This document shows positions 34,083 to 44,231 of a DNA stretch of 64,000 bases, one piece after another. Location: assembly GCF_003952485.1 (NCBI RefSeq), contig NZ_CP034447.1, positions 3,238,501-3,302,500 on the forward strand, given 5' to 3'. The notes under the pieces are model-generated. The model saw nothing but the letters and a program-made list of their open reading frames with translations. It was not told where the DNA came from and searched no databases. This stretch comes from Mesorhizobium sp. M1E.F.Ca.ET.045.02.1.1. GTDB lineage: Bacteria; Pseudomonadota; Alphaproteobacteria; Rhizobiales; Rhizobiaceae. A program made the translations under genes and the position numbers. The first letter of the stretch is position 1, and every line of letters starts with the position of its first letter.

Positions 34083-34789
34083 ATGATGCCGCTCCTGATC
34101 GCGGTCGCAATCGCCATCGCACGGTTGCTGGCCGCGAATTTCTGGATGGCATGCGTGATGTAGCTGTTGACGGTGTTCGACGAGACGCCAAGGATGAGCG
34201 CCACCTCGTCGGTGGTCTTGCCTTCCGACACCCAGAACAGGCATTCGCGCTCGCGGTCCGACAGAGGGTCCTGCATGGCGGCAGCGGCAATCAGTTGCGG
34301 GATGCAGGACAGCGCGTAGCAGCATTTCAGCTGCGCCTTCATCAGCGCAGGCAGATCGATCTTGCCGGCCTCCGCGGCCGAGAACAGCACGAAAAGACGC
34401 TGGCGGCCGACATTGAGCCTCAGCGAATAGATTTCGGCGTGGCCGAGCACGTCGAGCAGCCTGGCTTCCTCACTGGTCAGCAACGCGCCGGCGTCGGGGG
34501 CATGCGCCGCGACCAGCGGCTTGGGGCGCATGCCGGGTGCGGCGGTCAGCGGTCCCAGCGCAAGATTGGCGATCAGCCTTTTGCCGATCAGCTCTATGGC
34601 GTCGAAAATCCAGTTCGACGACACGATGCGGGCGTCGTTGCGGTCCTGGTCGTGCACGATGGCGACAAGCATGTAGCTGTCGGCGCCGATGTCGGCGGCA
34701 AGCTGCATGAAGAAACTGGTGAGATCGCCGCGGGACGTCAGGTGCGAGCCTGAGGCGTCGGGTTGGAGAGGCGCGGCGGGACTGCTCAT
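34079..34789 (-). CDS. visN: LuxR-family motility regulator VisN
   Basis: The 236-residue protein starts MSSPAAPLQPDASGSHLTSR and ends with a LuxR HTH (SDRERECLFWVSEGKTTDEV, GVSSNTVNSYIT). It is 4 bases overlapped with visR. VisNR activate rem and early flagellar genes in Sinorhizobium. The ribosome site before 34789 is weak; an upstream in-frame ATG (34861) would add 24 residues. Confidence 0.87.
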   Translation of the reverse strand: MSSPAAPLQPDASGSHLTSRGDLTSFFMQLAADIGADSYMLVAIVHDQDRNDARIVSSNWIFDAIELIGKRLIANLALGPLTAAPGMRPKPLVAAHAPDAGALLTSEEARLLDVLGHAEIYSLRLNVGRQRLFVLFSAAEAGKIDLPALMKAQLKCCYALSCIPQLIAAAAMQDPLSDRERECLFWVSEGKTTDEVALILGVSSNTVNSYITHAIQKFAASNRAMAIATAIRSGII

Positions 34790-35222
34790 CTTGATATTCT
34801 GGCCGGAATCGATCCCTGTGCCCGGTGCTGGCAAAAGCCGGCGGCCGGACCCGAAACGCATCACGTTGACGAAAACACACTCAAGGGCACGCACAGCGCC
34901 CAACCGAGCCGAATCCTTTTAGGGAACGCGCAGCCGTCCGCGTCTGGTGCCGGCCGGATGCCGGAACTGGAGACTTTGGGTGGTAGCCGCGCCCCCCGTG
35001 GACCGGCTGATTCGGGTCTAATCTACCTGCAGATGAATCCGACATCAAACGCGATTTGACAAAATCGAATCTGATGGACTCGTGTTGCGACTCAGAAGCC
35101 TCGCTTCGCGTTGCCTGGCGGCGATTTCCGGCCTGAATTGAGCCGACGATTTCGGGCGGAATCGCTAAAAAAATGCGCCCTCGGCCATCTCCGAGGGCGC
35201 ATGTCCTTTCGATCAGCGCGGC
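34790..35222. other. Intergenic region upstream of visN
   Basis: This 433-bp gap should contain the visN promoter. A small dyad CGATTT-GACA-AAATCG (35052-35067) includes TTGACA on the plus strand. A terminator for the downstream-reading deacetylase gene lies at 35166-35202. No further gene is supported. Confidence 0.5.
35166..35202 (-). terminator. Rho-independent terminator of the deacetylase-family gene
   Basis: ATGCGCCCTCGG (35173-35184) pairs with CCGAGGGCGCAT (35191-35202) across a 6-base loop. On the minus strand the stem is followed by a run of seven T. It starts 20 bp after the gene's stop codon. Confidence 0.92.
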
Positions 35223-36253
35223 TTAATGATCCTCGAAGCCGGTCAGCACGCCGACGGCGTTGATGCCGATCTCTTCCACCGCGTAGCCTCCTTCCATGAC
35301 GAACAGCGTCGGCAGGCCGAGCTTGGCGATGCGGCGGCCGATCTTGGGATAGTCCTCGCTCTTCAGCTTGAACTGGCTGATCGGATCCTTCTCGAACGTA
35401 TCGACGCCGAGCGACACCACGACGACGTCGGGGGTGTAGGCGGCAAGCCTGGCGCAGGCATCTTCCAACGATGCGTTCCAGCCGTCCCAATTGGTGCCGA
35501 AGGGCATCGGATAGTTGATGTTGAAACCTTCGCCTTCGCCCTCGCCGCGCTCGTCGGCATGGCCGAGGAAGAAGGGGTACTCGACCATCGGATCGCCATG
35601 CAGGTTGAGCACCTGGATGTCGCCGCGGCGGTAGAAGATTTCCTGCGTGCCATTGCCGTGGTGATAGTCGACATCGAGGATGGAGACACGGCTTGCGCCC
35701 TGGTCGCGGAACCATTGCGCGACGACCGCGGCATTGTTGATGAAGCAGTAGCCTCCCATGAAGGCGGCGCCCGCGTGATGGCCTGGCGGACGGCAGAGCG
35801 CGAAGGCGGTCCGCTCGCCGCCCTTGACCAGGGCGGCCGCCGTCAGCGCGACGTCATAGGACGACTTGATCGCCGCCCAGGTGCCTTCGACGAAGGTGGC
35901 GCCGGCATCGAAGGAATATAGCCGAGCAAGGCGTCGATGCGCTTCGGCGGCACGTCGCCGCGCAACCCGCGCGTCGGCCAGGTGAAGCCCATGGCCGAAC
36001 CCTTGAAGCCGGCGGCGACCCATTCCGGCCACACGGTCGGCAGGAAGTCGACGTAGTGCGCTTCATGCACCCGCTTGGCCGCGGCGAGGTCGTGCTCGAC
36101 CGGCCCGACGATCGGCCCAAGCTTCTCGCTTTCCACCCGCGCCTTGATGAATTCGGCCCGCGACGGCTTCTCGAAACCCGGCACGATTGCCGAGGTGACC
36201 AGTTCCATCTGGTCAGCGTGACCGGCATGAAGCGGCGAATAGACAGTCTTCAT
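35223..36253 (-). pseudogene. Histone deacetylase/acetylpolyamine amidohydrolase family gene with a frameshift
   Basis: The N-terminal frame starts at ATG 36253 (MKTVYSPLHAGHADQMELVT) and reads correctly to RIDALLGY. The rest of the protein continues in another frame from YSFDAGATFVEGTW to the stop at 35223. The break lies at about 35914-35922; one missing base (GGCTATATTCC instead of GGC TAT TAT TCC) explains it. All active-site blocks are otherwise intact: PPGHHAG, DVDYHHGNGTQ (Zn ligands), SLGVDTFEKDP, MEGGY. The family deacetylates acetyl-lysine or acetylpolyamines. The polyamine-type importer next door favours acetylpolyamines. True pseudogene or sequencing error cannot be decided here. 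Confidence 0.85.
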
Positions 36254-36294
36254 AGGAATTCCCCTGGAGCGCGAAATCAGTTGGAAGTGTGAAA

Positions 36295-36948
36295 TCAGTC
36301 GAGGTTGAGATAGGGGTTCACGAGAGCCAGCCACATGGCTTCCACATCGTCCTCGATGAGGTCGAATGTCTTGCGATCTCTCTTCAGCCCCACAAGCCTG
36401 CAGGCGTGTCCGACCTCCATCATCACCAGGCCCAACCGCTTGGCGATCTTTTCTTCAAGGGCCGGGTTCACATGTTGCAACCAGGCTGCGTAGAGGGCGA
36501 TGATCTGCTTGTCATATTCGTCCTGGATCGGCCTGAGGTCGGCGTTGCCGGATATGGCTTCGATCACCGGCATCAGCGTGACGTTGTCCAGATAGAGCCT
36601 GGATGTGTCGATGAAGAGTTTGCGCACTTCGCGCCGAAACTCGTCGCGGTTGGTCGGCCGGGGGACGTTGATACGCTTCCGGATGACCTCGGGAAAAGAC
36701 GACAGCCAGCGCCGGGCCAGGTCCAGAAGAATGGCTTCCTTGTTGGGAAAGTACTGATAGACCGAGCCGACCGAGAGGCCCGCGCGTTGCGCGATGGCCA
36801 GCGTCGTCGGCGCCCTGGTTCCCTGCTCACGCGTCAGGATCAGCGCCGCGTCGAGAATCCTGTCGACCACCTTGCTTGACCGTTTTTGCCGCGGCTGCTT
36901 GCGCGGTTCGAGCGCTATCCTGGTCTTGCGGTCGAGACTGCGCTTCAC
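36295..36948 (-). CDS. TetR-family transcriptional regulator
   Basis: The 217-residue protein has an N-terminal HTH (RILDAALILTREQGTRAPTT, AGLSVGSVYQYFPNKEAIL) and a helical ligand-binding domain. I chose GTG 36948, with GAGGG nine bases upstream; an ATG at 37011 would add 21 residues. It is divergent from the amidohydrolase-importer operon and 41 bp upstream of the deacetylase-family gene, so it probably represses one or both in response to an amine ligand. Confidence 0.88.
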   Translation of the reverse strand: MKRSLDRKTRIALEPRKQPRQKRSSKVVDRILDAALILTREQGTRAPTTLAIAQRAGLSVGSVYQYFPNKEAILLDLARRWLSSFPEVIRKRINVPRPTNRDEFRREVRKLFIDTSRLYLDNVTLMPVIEAISGNADLRPIQDEYDKQIIALYAAWLQHVNPALEEKIAKRLGLVMMEVGHACRLVGLKRDRKTFDLIEDDVEAMWLALVNPYLNLD

Positions 36949-37026
36949 TTTCCGATGCCCTCGTTCACCGACCGGCCTCAGCACAGGCGCGGGGTGCTGT
37001 CCACTATACATTCCAAATTCCGGCTG

Positions 37027-37055
37027 TTGACAAACGCGAATAAACAGTCGCATTC
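37027..37055 (+). promoter_or_regulatory. Candidate promoter for the amidohydrolase-importer operon
   Basis: A perfect -35 hexamer TTGACA (37027-37032) lies 17 bp before GCATTC (37050-37055), a weak -10. It is in the 252-bp divergent region between the TetR gene and the amidohydrolase ATG at 37201. Only the -35 box is convincing. Confidence 0.35.
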
Positions 37056-37200
37056 TTTATCTACGCTGTCTTCCACGATAACAAGGGGAATTTCGAAGAC
37101 GGCGCATCGGCATCGACTTTCGTCCCACGGCGCCGCCTCAGTGGAGCGGCAGCTCACTGGACTTGGCGCTGTCGGTCCCTCAGCAAAATGTGGAGTCGCG

Positions 37201-38868
37201 ATGTCGGTTGCGGATGGTGGTGCGGATCTGATGGTCGTCAACGGTCGTGTGCTGACCATGGACGATGACAATCCCGCCGCTGAGGCTATTGCCGTCAAGG
37301 ACGGCGTCATCGTCGCCATCGGCAGCCGAGCCTCGATCGAAACGCTCAAAGGGCAGGCCACCAAGGTCATCGACGCCCAGGGCGGCTCCGTCCTGCCTGG
37401 CTTCATCGAAGCGCATATGCATCTGTTCGGCGGCGCGGCCGAGCTCGACAACCTGCATCTGGCGGGCGTGCATGGCTTCGACGCGCTGCGCGAAGCGATT
37501 CAGGGCTTCGCAGCGAAGCGTCCGAACGCCAGGCTGCTGATCGGCGCCGGCGTCGATTATGCGATCCTGTCCGAACCGGTGACGCGTCATCATCTCGACC
37601 GCATCATCCCCGACCGGCCCTTCGCCATGTCGGCTTCCGACCACCACACGATGTGGGCAAACACCAAGGCGCTGAAAGAGGCGGGCCTGCTGCACGGCAA
37701 GCAGGTAGGACAGGGCAACGAGATCGTCATGGGCGCTGACGGTCTCGCCGCCGGCGAGTTGCGCGAGGGCGAGGCGTTCGGACCGATCCTCGAGCATTTC
37801 GGAGCAAATCGGACACGGCTGGGACTGACCGGCGAGGAGCCGGATCCCTATCCGTCGGCCGAGGAGCTGGCCGCCGATCGCAACCTGATGCACCGAGGGC
37901 TTCAGTGGTGCGCCCAGCACGGCATCACCTCGATCCAGAATATGGACGGCAACCTCTACCAGCTCGAGCTGCTTGCCGGCCTGGAAGAAGAGGGGCGGTT
38001 GCTGTGCCGCACAAAGATCCCATTCCACTTCAAGAATTTCATGTCGCTGGACATGCTCGAAAAAGCCTCGCGCATGGCTGCGACCTATAATTCCGAATGG
38101 CTGTCATCCGGCATGGTCAAGCTCTTCTATGACGGCGTGCTGGACTCCTGGACCGCGGTGATGGTCGACGATTATGCCGACCGGCCGGGCTGGCGCGGCG
38201 AGCCGCTTTTTTCGCCCGAACATTTCGCCGAGGTGGCGGTCGAGGCCGACAGGCGCGGCCTGCAGGTCGCCGTGCACTCGATCGGCGACGGCGCGGTGCG
38301 GGCCGTGCTCGACGGCTACCAGGCGGCGCTCAAGAAGAACGGCAGGCGCGACAGCCGCCACCGCATCGAGCATATCGAAGTCACCACGCCTTCCGACGTG
38401 CCGCGCTTCGCCGAGCTCGGTGTGCTCGCGTCGATGCAGCCGCCGCATCCACCGGGCGCCATGAATTTCCCGCTGGAGCCGACGATCTCGCGCATCGGTC
38501 GCGATAAGTGGCCGCTGAGCTATGCCTGGCGCACGCTGAAAGACGCCGGCGCGCGGGTCGTCTTCGCCTCCGACTGGCCGGTCTCGCCGGTTGACCCGAT
38601 CCTGGGCATCCAGGCGGCAGTGATGCGCAAACCTTGGGCAGAAGGTCTGCCGGATCAGAGTTTCTCGCTCCATGAATCGATTGCCGGCTATACGGTCGAG
38701 GGCGCCTATGCCGAGTTCATGGAACACTGCAAGGGTCGTCTGAAGACCGGGTACCTCGCCGATATCGTCGTCTTGTCGGCCGATATCGAGGCGACGGCGC
38801 CCGAAGCGCTGCACACCGTTCGGCCCGTCACCACCATTTGTGGTGGAAGGGTCACTTACCAAGCCTGA
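37201..38868 (+). CDS. YtcJ-like metal-dependent amidohydrolase
   Basis: The 555-residue protein has the amidohydrolase-3 layout: an N-terminal beta-sandwich ([20 protein letters not shown]), the metal motif HMH in [27 protein letters not shown] and the late Asp in [10 protein letters not shown]. It hydrolyses C-N bonds in an amide or cyclic substrate; the substrate is unknown. ATG 37201 has GGAG upstream, and the frame open further upstream crosses the divergent promoter. potA follows after 23 bp, so hydrolase and importer are probably co-expressed. Confidence 0.88.
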   Translation: MSVADGGADLMVVNGRVLTMDDDNPAAEAIAVKDGVIVAIGSRASIETLKGQATKVIDAQGGSVLPGFIEAHMHLFGGAAELDNLHLAGVHGFDALREAIQGFAAKRPNARLLIGAGVDYAILSEPVTRHHLDRIIPDRPFAMSASDHHTMWANTKALKEAGLLHGKQVGQGNEIVMGADGLAAGELREGEAFGPILEHFGANRTRLGLTGEEPDPYPSAEELAADRNLMHRGLQWCAQHGITSIQNMDGNLYQLELLAGLEEEGRLLCRTKIPFHFKNFMSLDMLEKASRMAATYNSEWLSSGMVKLFYDGVLDSWTAVMVDDYADRPGWRGEPLFSPEHFAEVAVEADRRGLQVAVHSIGDGAVRAVLDGYQAALKKNGRRDSRHRIEHIEVTTPSDVPRFAELGVLASMQPPHPPGAMNFPLEPTISRIGRDKWPLSYAWRTLKDAGARVVFASDWPVSPVDPILGIQAAVMRKPWAEGLPDQSFSLHESIAGYTVEGAYAEFMEHCKGRLKTGYLADIVVLSADIEATAPEALHTVRPVTTICGGRVTYQA

Positions 38869-38891
38869 GGACAGCCAGACCCGAGGGTGGC

Positions 38892-40112
38892 ATGGAGATT
38901 GCCTTTAAAAGTCGAGTGACAGCTCCGCAGTTGCCAAGCCAGTCGGCTTATGGTGACAATCAAACAGGAACAAACCTGCCGCCAAGAGCAGGCTCTCTCA
39001 ATGGGGAAATCGTGCCGGAACAACCGGGTAAGAACGCGATCGAAGTTCGCGGTGTACGCAAAGTATTTGGAACCGGTGAAAACCAGGTAGCCGCTCTCGA
39101 CACGGTGTCGGTGTCGATCCGCGAGAACGAGTTTTTCACCCTGCTCGGCCCGTCCGGATGCGGAAAGACGACGCTGCTGAGACTGATTGCCGGCTTCGAT
39201 TTCCCAACCGCCGGCGAAATCCTGCTGCACGGCCAGGACATCGCGCCGCTGCCGCCATTCAAGCGCCCGGTCAACACCGTCTTCCAGAGCTACGCGCTGT
39301 TCCCGCATATGACGGTGGCTGAGAATATCGGCTTCGGGCTGGAGATGCTCGGCAAGCCGAAGGCGGAGATCGAAGCGCGCGTCGCCCAGATGCTAAAGCT
39401 GGTCAAGATGGAGGCGTTGAAGGCGCGCCGCACCAGCCAGATCTCCGGTGGCCAGCAGCAGCGCGTCGCGCTCGCCCGGGCGCTGGCGCCGCAGCCGAAA
39501 GTGCTGCTGCTCGACGAGCCGCTCTCGGCGCTCGACTACAAGCTGCGCAAGGAAATGCAGATCGAGTTGAAGCGTCTGCAGCACGAGACCGGCATCACCT
39601 TCATCTTCGTCACCCACGACCAGGAAGAAGCGCTGACCATGTCCGACCGCATCGCGGTCATGTCGGCCGGCAAGATCCTGCAGGTCGGGACGCCGCGCGA
39701 TATCTACGACCGGCCGGCGGAGCGCTTCGTCGCCGACTTCATCGGCGAGACGAATTTCCTGGCCGGCACGGTGGTATCGAAGAAGCCCGGCGTGGCGACG
39801 GTCAAATTCGCGCGCAGTGCCACGATCGCCGCCGGTTATCCGGAAGGCTTCGATCCGACGGGCGAAGTGACGCTGGTGGTGCGTCCCGAGCATGCCGACC
39901 TGGTGCCGGACCCGGCCAAGGGCACGATCGCCGGAACCCTCTCCAACATCGTTTATTTCGGCACCGACACGCATTATCACGTGAAGCTCGATGGTGGCGA
40001 AAACTTCATCGTGCGCCACCAGAACAGCCGTTCGAGCCCGGTGACCTACGAGAAGGGCGCCAAAGTCGGCATCCAGTTCGAGGAGGACGCAGCCCGCGTC
40101 CTGAAAGACTGA
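38892..40112 (+). CDS. potA: Polyamine-type ABC transporter ATP-binding protein (PotA-like)
   Basis: The 406-residue ATPase has Walker [11 protein letters not shown]-loop [13 protein letters not shown], signature [14 protein letters not shown], Walker [13 protein letters not shown] and the H-loop [15 protein letters not shown]-terminal TOBE domain follows (about 300-400). GTG 39012, with GGGG upstream, would give 366 residues, closer to the family norm; the extra 40 residues have no domain. It energises import through PotB and PotC. Confidence 0.92.
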   Translation: MEIAFKSRVTAPQLPSQSAYGDNQTGTNLPPRAGSLNGEIVPEQPGKNAIEVRGVRKVFGTGENQVAALDTVSVSIRENEFFTLLGPSGCGKTTLLRLIAGFDFPTAGEILLHGQDIAPLPPFKRPVNTVFQSYALFPHMTVAENIGFGLEMLGKPKAEIEARVAQMLKLVKMEALKARRTSQISGGQQQRVALARALAPQPKVLLLDEPLSALDYKLRKEMQIELKRLQHETGITFIFVTHDQEEALTMSDRIAVMSAGKILQVGTPRDIYDRPAERFVADFIGETNFLAGTVVSKKPGVATVKFARSATIAAGYPEGFDPTGEVTLVVRPEHADLVPDPAKGTIAGTLSNIVYFGTDTHYHVKLDGGENFIVRHQNSRSSPVTYEKGAKVGIQFEEDAARVLKD

Positions 40113-41059
40113 TGACGACAGCCACGCTCTCCCCAACCATGCCTTCCAAGGCCGCGTTGTTCGAGGCCCAGGCGGTGAAAGCCGGCGCGCGGCGCAACAG
40201 GCTGCTGTCGCTACCGGCGCTGATCATCATCGGCATTTTCGGCGTGCTGCCGCTCCTTATCATCTGCGTCTATTCGTTCCTTGTCGCGGCGCCCTATGGT
40301 GGCGTGCAGTGGCAGTTCTCGACCGACGCCTATCTGAACTTCCTGTTCCAGCGCGACATCTTCGACGACACGCTGCAATTCACGCCGGACTTCCTGATCA
40401 TCTACCTGCGCTCGTTCCTGTTCGCGGTGGTGACGACAGTCATCTGCCTGCTGCTCGGCTTCCCGACCGCCTATTTCATGGCCACCCGCCCGCCGGCGCA
40501 GCGCAACTGGTGGGTGCTTCTTATCACCATTCCGTTCTGGTCGAACCTCCTGGTGCGTACGCTGGCGATCATGTTCATCATCCGCGACGAGGGCCTGATC
40601 AACAACGCGCTGATGGCATTGGGCGTGATCGATAAGCCGATCACCATGCTCTACACCAATTTCGCCATCCAGCTCGGCCTGCTCTACGCCTTCCTGCCGT
40701 TCATGGTGCTGCCGCTCTATTCGAGCCTGGAGAAGCTCGACTTCCGGCTGATCGAGGCGGCCTACGATCTCTACGCGACGCGCCGCCAGGTGCTGTGGCG
40801 GGTGATCATTCCGCTTTCCAAGCCCGGCATCATCGCCGGCTGCCTGCTGGTCTTCATCCCGGCGCTCGGTGCCTATGTGACGCCGCTGATCCTGGGCGGC
40901 GGTGTCCACCTGATGATCGGTGACCTGATTGCCCAGCAATTCGGTTCCGGGCGCAACTGGCCGCTCGGCTGCGCGCAGGCGCTGATCCTGATGGCCGCGG
41001 TGCTGGTGGCGCTCTACTTCTACGTCCGCAACACGTCGGGGAAGGTGCAGCATGGCTGA
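40112..41059 (+). CDS. potB: Polyamine-type ABC transporter permease (PotB-like)
   Basis: The 315-residue protein has six predicted transmembrane helices and the inner-membrane-permease EAA loop (EAAYDLYATRRQVLWRVIIP). Its start overlaps the potA stop by one base (TGATG). It forms the channel with the PotC-like subunit. Confidence 0.93.
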   Translation: MTTATLSPTMPSKAALFEAQAVKAGARRNRLLSLPALIIIGIFGVLPLLIICVYSFLVAAPYGGVQWQFSTDAYLNFLFQRDIFDDTLQFTPDFLIIYLRSFLFAVVTTVICLLLGFPTAYFMATRPPAQRNWWVLLITIPFWSNLLVRTLAIMFIIRDEGLINNALMALGVIDKPITMLYTNFAIQLGLLYAFLPFMVLPLYSSLEKLDFRLIEAAYDLYATRRQVLWRVIIPLSKPGIIAGCLLVFIPALGAYVTPLILGGGVHLMIGDLIAQQFGSGRNWPLGCAQALILMAAVLVALYFYVRNTSGKVQHG

Positions 41060-41864
41060 ACCGCGCACCATCGACATCAAGGACCAGCCGGGCTTCCGCT
41101 CGATCGCCATCATCTGCCTGCTGGTGCTCTACATCCCGGTGCTCATCCTGATGATCTTCTCGCTGAACAGCGGCTCGCTGGTCACGCATTGGGAAGGCGT
41201 CACGCTCGGCTGGTACGGCAGCGCGCTGCGCAACGCGGAGTTCCACAACGCGGCCCGCAACACGCTGATCATTTCGGTCACCGCTACGATCGTCTCGACC
41301 ATCTGCGCGACGCTTGCAGCGATCGGGATGACCAGAGTGAAGCCGTGGCGCGGGCTGGCGGCGGCCTTCATGGTGATCAACCTGCCGCTGATGGTGCCGG
41401 AGATCATCACGGCGGTGGCGACGCTCTCCTTCTTCGCGCTGATCGCCGGCACGTTCGGGCTGAATTTCGGCATCGGCAATTTGATCCTTGCCCATACCGT
41501 GTTCTGCATCCCCTTCGCCTATATGCCGATCCGGGCGCGGCTCGAGGACATGGACCTGACGCTGGAATATGCGGCGGCGGACCTCTACGCGACGCCGTGG
41601 AACGCCTTCAAGCGCATCACGCTGCCGCTGCTGGTGCCCGGCATCATGTCGGGCGCCGCGCTCGCTTTCATCGTCTCCTTCGACGATTTCACCATCACGC
41701 AGCTCGTCGCCGGTCCCGGCCAGACGACGCTGCCTCTCTACATCTGGAACCAGATTCGGCGGCCGATGACGCCGGAGATCAACGCCATCTCCACAATCCT
41801 GCTTCTGGTGTCGATCCTGTTCGTCTCGATCTCGTTCCTGATAGCGCGGCGACGCGCCAAATGA
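41052..41864 (+). CDS. potC: Polyamine-type ABC transporter permease (PotC-like)
   Basis: The 270-residue protein has six hydrophobic helices and an EAA-loop equivalent (EYAAADLYATPWNAFKRITL). It overlaps potB by eight bases. Together with PotB it makes the heterodimeric pore typical of spermidine/putrescine importers. Confidence 0.93.
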   Translation: MAEPRTIDIKDQPGFRSIAIICLLVLYIPVLILMIFSLNSGSLVTHWEGVTLGWYGSALRNAEFHNAARNTLIISVTATIVSTICATLAAIGMTRVKPWRGLAAAFMVINLPLMVPEIITAVATLSFFALIAGTFGLNFGIGNLILAHTVFCIPFAYMPIRARLEDMDLTLEYAAADLYATPWNAFKRITLPLLVPGIMSGAALAFIVSFDDFTITQLVAGPGQTTLPLYIWNQIRRPMTPEINAISTILLLVSILFVSISFLIARRRAK

Positions 41865-41909
41865 CCCGTGAACTCCAACACAACAATGGGAAGGCAAGGA
41901 GAACATAAA

Positions 41910-42938
41910 ATGTCTGGAAAACTGATGGCGGCCGTTTCCGCGGCCGTGCTGTTATGGGCCGTGCCCGCGCTCGCCGACGGCGAACTGCACATCTACAACT
42001 GGGGCGACTATACCAACCCCAAGCTGATCGAGAAGTTCGAGAAGCAATACAACATCAAGGTGACGCTGGACGACTATGATTCCAACGAAACCATGCTGTC
42101 CAAGGTGCGCGCCGGCAATTCCGGCTACGACATCGTGGTGCCGTCCGACTACACCGTGAAGATCATGATCGAAGAGGGCCTGCTCGAAAAGACCGAGCCC
42201 AACGCGATGCCGAACGGCAAGAACATCGATCCACGCTTCGTCGACATCTATTGGGACAAGGGCCGCCACTACACCGCGCCATGGCAGTTCGGCACGACGA
42301 CATTCGCCGTCAATATGGACAAGTTCAAGGGCGACATCGACACGCTGGCGATCCTGTTCAATCCGCCGGATGAGCTGAAGGGCCAGATCAACGTGCTCGA
42401 CGACGTCAACACCGTCATGCACGCGGCCGAACGCTATGCCGGCGTGCCGCGCTGTGGCGCCGACAAGGCCAATTTGAAGAAGATCAACGACATCCTGACG
42501 GCTGCCAAGCCGTCGTGGAAGACCTTCAGCTACGACACCATCACCAAGATCACCTCGGGCGACGTGGTCGTGACCGAGCAGTGGAATGGCGCAGCCTACC
42601 GCTCGCGCCAGAAGATCCCGGCGATCAAATATGCCTATCCGAAGGAAGGCATTGAGGGCTGGATGGATAATGTCGCGGTGCTGAAGGGCGCCAAGAACCT
42701 CGAGAACGCCAAGCTGTTCCAGGACTTCGTCATGGCGCCTGAGAATGCGGCGCTGATCTCCGAGTTCGCCGGCTACGACAACGGCATTGCCGGCAGCCAC
42801 AAATTCCTGCCGGCGGAGTTCGCCAACTCGCCGGAGATCAGTCCGCCGGCCGGTTCGGCGACGCCGGAATTCGTGCCGCCGTGTCCGCCGGAGGTGGTGG
42901 AGATCTACAACAAGATCTGGACGAACCTGCGCAAATAG
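41910..42938 (+). CDS. potD: Polyamine-type periplasmic binding protein (PotD-like)
   Basis: The 342-residue protein has a signal peptide (about 1-23, ending PALAD) and the solute-binding-family-1 blocks ELHIYNWGDYTNPKLIEKFE, GYDIVVPSDYTVKIMIEEGL and EGIEGWMDNVAVLKGAKNLE. AAGGAG precedes the ATG at 41910. The family binds spermidine or putrescine, but related members bind other amines and opines, so the ligand is not certain. A terminator follows. Confidence 0.92.
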   Translation: MSGKLMAAVSAAVLLWAVPALADGELHIYNWGDYTNPKLIEKFEKQYNIKVTLDDYDSNETMLSKVRAGNSGYDIVVPSDYTVKIMIEEGLLEKTEPNAMPNGKNIDPRFVDIYWDKGRHYTAPWQFGTTTFAVNMDKFKGDIDTLAILFNPPDELKGQINVLDDVNTVMHAAERYAGVPRCGADKANLKKINDILTAAKPSWKTFSYDTITKITSGDVVVTEQWNGAAYRSRQKIPAIKYAYPKEGIEGWMDNVAVLKGAKNLENAKLFQDFVMAPENAALISEFAGYDNGIAGSHKFLPAEFANSPEISPPAGSATPEFVPPCPPEVVEIYNKIWTNLRK

Positions 42939-42961
42939 CTCCGCCGCAAAGCATGAAGGAG

Positions 42962-42985
42962 GGGAGGCTCCGGCCTCCCTTTCTT
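42962..42985 (+). terminator. Rho-independent terminator after potD
   Basis: GGGAGGC (42962-42968) pairs with GCCTCCC (42973-42979) across TCCG, followed by TTTCTT. It lies 24 bp after the potD stop and before the serine hydrolase genes, so these may depend on read-through or their own promoter. Confidence 0.72.
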
Positions 42986-43003
42986 GTGTCCAGGGAGGAA
43001 ATC

Positions 43004-44200
43004 CTGACGTCCTATCGCAACTCCGATCCGCGGCCGCCGATCATGCAGGGGTCGCCGCCGGCCATGGTGGTGCCAAAGCTCGACTGGGACCGGCCGCCCT
43101 GGAACCGCTGGGCTTTCCAGCATATCCGCGAGTTCCTGCCGACCGTGGAGGTCTGGCGCGGCCATGGCCATCGCCGTCGTCTCGAGCGTGCCGAGGTCGA
43201 TCTCGACGGCCTGGCGGTGGCGGATGGCGAAGGCCGCCCAACGACGCTCGCCGGACTGCTCGACGAGACCTATACCGACGGCTTCCTGGTGCTGAAGGAC
43301 GGCAGGGTTGCCTATGAGCACTACTTCAACGGCATGGACGAGCGCACGCCGCATCTGTCGCAGTCGATGGCGAAATCCGTCACCGGTTCTGTCTTCGGCA
43401 TCCTGGTCGGGCGCGGTCTGATCGATCCGGCCAAATTGGTCACCGACTATCTTCCAGAGCTCGGTGAGACGGCCTGGGCTGGCGCCACCGTGCAGCACGT
43501 GCTCGACATGACGACGGGCGTGCGCTTCTCCGAGGAGTATACCGATCGCTATTCCGAGATCGGCCAGGTCGATGTCGCCAGCGGCTGGAAACCGGTGCCG
43601 CCGGGCAGCGATCCCGATTTCCATTGGCCATCGCATCTGTTCGAACTGATCCTGCGGCTGAAGGACAAGGTGCGCTCGCACGGCGAGGCCCTCGAATACC
43701 GCTCGATCGAAACCGACGTGCTCGCCTTCATCATGGAGCGGGTGAGCGGCAGGCGGCTGGCGCAGCTCGTCTCGGAAGAGCTCTGGCAAAAGCTCGGCGC
43801 CGACGAGAGCGCCTGCTTCACCGTCGACAGCGCCGGCTATGCGCTGGCCGACGGTGGCTTCAACGCGACGCTGCGCGACTACGGCCGCTTTGGTCAGCTC
43901 ATCCTCGACAATGGCGGCGGGGTCATTCCGGCCGATTGGATCGCGGCGACGCGGACGGGCAGGCACGGACCGAATTTCAATCCGAGCCTTCCGGACGGCA
44001 GCTACCGCAACCAGTTCTGGATCGAGGATTCGCGCTCGCGCTCGCTGATGTGTCGCGGTGTGTTCGGGCAGTTGATCCACATCGACTGGGACAACAGGAT
44101 GGTCGTGGTGAAGCTTTCGACCTATCCGGATTTCACCAACATCGCCTATTCGGTGGCGACGCTGAAGGCCGTGCACGCCATCGCCGCGGCTCTCGCCTGA
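43004..44200 (+). CDS. SxxK serine hydrolase, beta-lactamase/class C family (copy 1)
   Basis: The protein of about 398 residues has the SxxK motif SMAK (HLSQSMAKSVTGSVFG) with nucleophile Ser, and a Tyr-containing second motif in LEYRSIETDVLAF. The family includes esterases, D-aminopeptidases and 6-aminohexanoate-dimer hydrolases. There is no signal peptide, so it is cytoplasmic. The start is unclear: GGGAGGA sits five bases before a CTG at 43004, while the first ATG (43044) has no ribosome site and GTG 42986 lies against the terminator. The partner gene at 44232 is a paralogue. Confidence 0.85.
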   Translation: MTSYRNSDPRPPIMQGSPPAMVVPKLDWDRPPWNRWAFQHIREFLPTVEVWRGHGHRRRLERAEVDLDGLAVADGEGRPTTLAGLLDETYTDGFLVLKDGRVAYEHYFNGMDERTPHLSQSMAKSVTGSVFGILVGRGLIDPAKLVTDYLPELGETAWAGATVQHVLDMTTGVRFSEEYTDRYSEIGQVDVASGWKPVPPGSDPDFHWPSHLFELILRLKDKVRSHGEALEYRSIETDVLAFIMERVSGRRLAQLVSEELWQKLGADESACFTVDSAGYALADGGFNATLRDYGRFGQLILDNGGGVIPADWIAATRTGRHGPNFNPSLPDGSYRNQFWIEDSRSRSLMCRGVFGQLIHIDWDNRMVVVKLSTYPDFTNIAYSVATLKAVHAIAAALA

Positions 44201-44231
44201 AAATCAGAGACAAAAGTACCGGGAGACAATC

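Noticed and set aside
35843..36253. Programmed frameshifting in the deacetylase-family gene
   Set aside because: No slippery heptamer or downstream pseudoknot-like feature is visible at the junction; a one-base indel is simpler.
36886..37200. Upstream extension of the amidohydrolase frame
   Set aside because: It crosses the divergent promoter region and the TetR gene start; family homology begins at the ATG 37201 with a ribosome site.
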